Source of the DNA: Salsipaludibacter sp963735045
GTDB lineage: Bacteria > Actinomycetota > Nitriliruptoria > Nitriliruptorales > Nitriliruptoraceae
Length of the DNA stretch: 64,000 bases
Direction: 5' to 3'
Assembly: GCA_963735045.1 (NCBI GenBank)
Contig: CAVTIZ010000003.1
Coordinates: forward strand, 1,860,001-1,924,000
Shown: positions 61,701 to 64,000 of the stretch, piece by piece
How the letters are laid out: each line of letters begins with the position of its first letter
Numbering within the stretch: position 1 is the first letter of the stretch
Made by a program: the position numbers and the translations under genes
The notes under the pieces: generated by a model
Databases searched by the model: none
What the model saw: only the letters and a program-made list of their open reading frames with translations
Told to the model about the DNA's origin: nothing

Positions 61701-62987
61701 GTGGAACTCCTGAAACCCGCCCGCCTGATTCCCGTGACGGGCATCGGCAGTGAACGGGAAGCCGAGGGACGCGCGACATCGGTCTTGCTGGCCGTGCTGT
61801 CGGTCGTGCGCGACCTGTCCATCCTGGTCTTCGAACCGATGGGGGCGTCGAAGGCGCAGACAGCGACGGTGGAGACCTTCACCGAGCCACGGTTCACGGT
61901 CAAGGATCGCAACGTCCGGCCCGACGGGCTGGTCCGCATCACCTATGGCAGGAAGTCGTGGGCGGCGCTGGTCGAGGTCAAGACCGGCACGGCAACCCTG
62001 ACCGCCGAGCAGGTCAACACCTACTGGGACGTTGCCCGTGCCGAGAAGCTCGACGCGGTCATCACGATCACCAACGACATCGCCCCGGCGCCGAGCGTCC
62101 ATCCCGTCGACGGCCTGCGTGTCCAGTCGAACTCGCCGGTGCAGGTCCACCACCTGTCGTGGACCCAGTTGCTCACCACGGCGGTCGCGCTCAAACAACA
62201 CAAGGGCGTGTCCGACCCCGAGCAGGCCTGGATCCTGGACGAGCTCATTCGCTACCTCGAACACCCGGCCTCCGGCGCACTGCAGTTCGACGACATGGGG
62301 CCGAACTGGGTCAGCCTCCGCTCCGACGCACGCGACGACCGGCTCACCAACAAGGACGAGGGCCCGGACGATATCGCCCAGCGCTGGGACCAGCTGTTGC
62401 GCTTCATCGCCTTGACGCTTGGTGCGGAGATCGGCGAGGACGTCCAACAGGTGATCCCTCGGAAGCACTCCAAGAACCCGAAGCTGCGCCACGACACCCT
62501 GGTCGCGATGCTGTGCGACGACAACCGCCTCGAAGGCGTGCTGCGGATCCCGAACACCGCTGGTGACATCGACATCGTGTGCGACCTGCGAGCCGCCAAG
62601 CTGACGGCGTCGGTCCAGCTCGACCTCCCCGATGATCGTGGTGGCAAGGCGCGCGGCACGTGGCTCGGCACGCAGTTGCCCGATGCCGCGGGTGACGTCT
62701 GGATCGAGGCCTACGAGCGCAACGGGCGGACGGCGACCACCTGCTCGCTCTCCTCGTTGCGCGAGGACCGGACGGCGTTGTGGACCAAGGACCGACCGGA
62801 GCCCGCGAGGGCGGTGATCAACTGGTCCAGGGAGATGGGTCAGAACCGCCGGTCGGGCGGCAAGAACCCCTCCTTCGCCGAGTCCGTCAAGGCCTTGGTC
62901 GAGGACTTCTACCGCGATGTCGTCCAGACCATCACACCCTGGCAGCCCAAGCCCTCGCGTCTCCCGGATCCACCAGTCCTGACCTGA
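61701..62987 (+). CDS. PD-(D/E)XK nuclease-like protein
   Basis: A 428-residue protein; GTG 61701 has GGAG six bases upstream, while ATG 61695 abuts it. The N-terminal domain has a PD-(D/E)XK pattern: Glu20 (GSEREAE), Pro74-Asp75 (RPDGLV) and Glu92-x-Lys94 (ALVEVKTGTATL), followed by QVNTYW. The C-terminal half (about 200-428) is of unknown fold and includes a helical region and a beta-rich part. Similar actinobacterial proteins are labelled 'stress response'. It may cut or bind DNA; no modification partner is adjacent. It sits in the accessory stretch next to DUF222 remnants. Confidence 0.7.
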   Translation: MELLKPARLIPVTGIGSEREAEGRATSVLLAVLSVVRDLSILVFEPMGASKAQTATVETFTEPRFTVKDRNVRPDGLVRITYGRKSWAALVEVKTGTATLTAEQVNTYWDVARAEKLDAVITITNDIAPAPSVHPVDGLRVQSNSPVQVHHLSWTQLLTTAVALKQHKGVSDPEQAWILDELIRYLEHPASGALQFDDMGPNWVSLRSDARDDRLTNKDEGPDDIAQRWDQLLRFIALTLGAEIGEDVQQVIPRKHSKNPKLRHDTLVAMLCDDNRLEGVLRIPNTAGDIDIVCDLRAAKLTASVQLDLPDDRGGKARGTWLGTQLPDAAGDVWIEAYERNGRTATTCSLSSLREDRTALWTKDRPEPARAVINWSREMGQNRRSGGKNPSFAESVKALVEDFYRDVVQTITPWQPKPSRLPDPPVLT

Positions 62988-63030
62988 ACAGCACCAGGCC
63001 TGAACAGCACCAGGCCCGAACAGCACCGGG
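62983..63030. repeat. 16-bp tandem array, three units
   Basis: Units related to CCTGAACAGCACCAGG start at 62983, 62999 and 63015. The first two are identical. The array overlaps the last bases of the nuclease-like gene. Confidence 0.8.
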
Positions 63031-63135
63031 GCCAGAGGTCGACCGGCATGGCTGGGCCCACCTTGCGTCTGGGTGACGGTCCCGAGCGCGAGTGGACCGG
63101 GCTGCCCGCACTGGCACCACGTTGGCCCCGCGCTG

Positions 63136-63165
63136 TTTACACCGGTGAGCAGCGGGACCTAGAGT
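63136..63165 (+). promoter_or_regulatory. Candidate promoter of the final gene
   Basis: TTTACA (63136-63141) and TAGAGT (63160-63165) are 18 bases apart, 68 bases before ATG 63233. Confidence 0.45.
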
Positions 63166-63232
63166 TCGGAACCTGCTCGCTGGGTGCGACCCATCCCGGA
63201 CACCGCACGGCCCGGACGAGCGGGAGTCGGTC

Positions 63233-64000
63233 ATGGGGCGACGGCTGGCAGCGCGACGGGGACAAAACGACCCGGTGCCACGTCTCCAGGCGGTGATGGA
63301 ACGACGAGCGACCCGGATCGCCGGGCGACTGCTCGCACCGGTCGTCTCGACGGTCGGGCTGGGGGCGATGCTGGCCGCCACCCAGCTGCGTTTCGGGGGC
63401 GAGGACCCGTTGGCGCCCGCCGGGGACTTCGACAACTGGCACCACCGCGGCATCGCCAACCAGGCGGCCGTGGACTCCGGGTGGTCCGCCGGCGCGGCCA
63501 GCGAGATGTCGTGGCACGCCGACTTCGTCGACTCCTACCTCTACAACCCGCTGTGGTGGGTCCAGGGCGGGCTGTCGCGCATCAAGACGGCGCTGTCGCT
63601 GGCACCGGCGCTCACCAACGTCCACTTCGACGACCTGTCGTCGGTGGCCCAGGTCACCACGATGTGGCGCCGCTACCTGTCGGGCGCGATCACCGGCGTG
63701 CTGCACGCCGCCACCTTGCCGACCGAGGCCGAGCAGGTCGCCGCGGCCCGTCACGTCGTCGGGGTGGCCCTGCACGCCACCGCCGACTTCTACTCCCACT
63801 CCAACTGGGTGGACGATCCGGCCCGGCGTCGGGTGACCTGGAGTGACCACTCCCCCCACGAACAGGCCCGGCTGGCGCTGTTCACCGGCACCTACGAACA
63901 CGACGAGCACACCGGCATCGCCCACCACGGCAAGTACTCGCTGGGCTGCACCCTGATGGAGCCGATCGCGGGGACGATGGACATCGTGTGCCACGCCGCG
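63233..64000 (+). CDS. Het-C/zinc-phospholipase-C-like protein, partial
   Basis: Starts at ATG 63233 (GGGAG six bases upstream) and runs off the window; 256 codons are seen. A hydrophobic stretch near 33-50 may anchor it. Conserved His at 70, 71 and 95 and the HATADFYSHSNWVD motif (His181, Asp185, His189) resemble the HxxxDxxxHSN signature shared by Het-C proteins and the zinc phospholipase C/P1 nuclease superfamily. The enzyme could hydrolyse phospholipids or nucleic acids, or act in self-recognition; this is inferred from the motif. Confidence 0.6.
   Translation, partial: MGRRLAARRGQNDPVPRLQAVMERRATRIAGRLLAPVVSTVGLGAMLAATQLRFGGEDPLAPAGDFDNWHHRGIANQAAVDSGWSAGAASEMSWHADFVDSYLYNPLWWVQGGLSRIKTALSLAPALTNVHFDDLSSVAQVTTMWRRYLSGAITGVLHAATLPTEAEQVAAARHVVGVALHATADFYSHSNWVDDPARRRVTWSDHSPHEQARLALFTGTYEHDEHTGIAHHGKYSLGCTLMEPIAGTMDIVCHAA

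Overview
The window is 64 kb of very GC-rich chromosome with strongly GC-biased third codon positions, frequent GTG starts, GTGA/ATGA stop-start overlaps, several F420/flavin LLM oxidoreductases, a DUF222-HNH (13E12-type) gene, an Excalibur protein and an Ltp-domain protein. This fits a free-living high-GC actinobacterium. A deep-branching lineage such as Nitriliruptoria is possible, but nothing seen fixes the taxon. No rRNA, tRNA, CRISPR array, integrase or transposase was recognised.

Layout. 0-2.4 kb: a branched-chain amino-acid-type transporter locus, with a LivH permease carrying an extracytoplasmic N-terminal domain (cut by the window start) divergent from a substrate-binding lipoprotein whose domain order looks circularly permuted. 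2.5-10 kb: LLM oxidoreductase, SDR, zinc-ribbon SPOUT methyltransferase coupled to an ABC exporter, a lipoprotein and an amylosucrase. 10-13.4 kb: a gamma-synthase/lyase, trans-3-hydroxy-L-proline dehydratase and a ketimine-reductase-like protein in one direction, a likely hydroxyproline-to-proline route. 13.4-23 kb: class V aminotransferase-fold enzyme, DUF1206 membrane protein, 6-phosphogluconate dehydrogenase, ACT protein, two LLM oxidoreductases and a secreted M14 peptidase. 23.2-28.2 kb: a 1663-residue secreted multidomain protein (GSDH propeller, PKD, Cu/Zn-SOD-like, ThuA, FIMAH). 28.7-42.5 kb: housekeeping and stress genes, including a PIG-L deacetylase, a MerR/GyrI regulator with a 19-bp-spacer promoter, KatG with a Fur/PerR-like operator, a K+ channel with a zinc-ribbon tail, an RlmM-like methyltransferase and a cysteine-synthase-like enzyme. 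42.6-46.1 kb: two exported amidases, one coupled to a tiny AtzG/GatC-like protein. 46.3-52.4 kb: GGCT-like, GAP-family, KatE, DUF72 and DinB proteins.

52.4-63 kb looks accessory: an Ltp-type membrane protein, a DUF222-HNH gene, a 1459-residue BTAD-STAND-WD40 protein divergent from a membrane alpha/beta hydrolase, a decayed second DUF222 copy in the same orientation, an Excalibur gene with no export signal, and a PD-(D/E)XK-type protein. The intact and decayed DUF222 copies bracket a 6-kb module exactly. The window ends inside a Het-C/phospholipase-C-like gene.

Gene boundaries carry short tandem arrays (12, 13 or 16 bp periods) whose unit sequence differs at each site; some run into reading frames. 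Long perfect hairpins without U-tracts serve as likely terminators.
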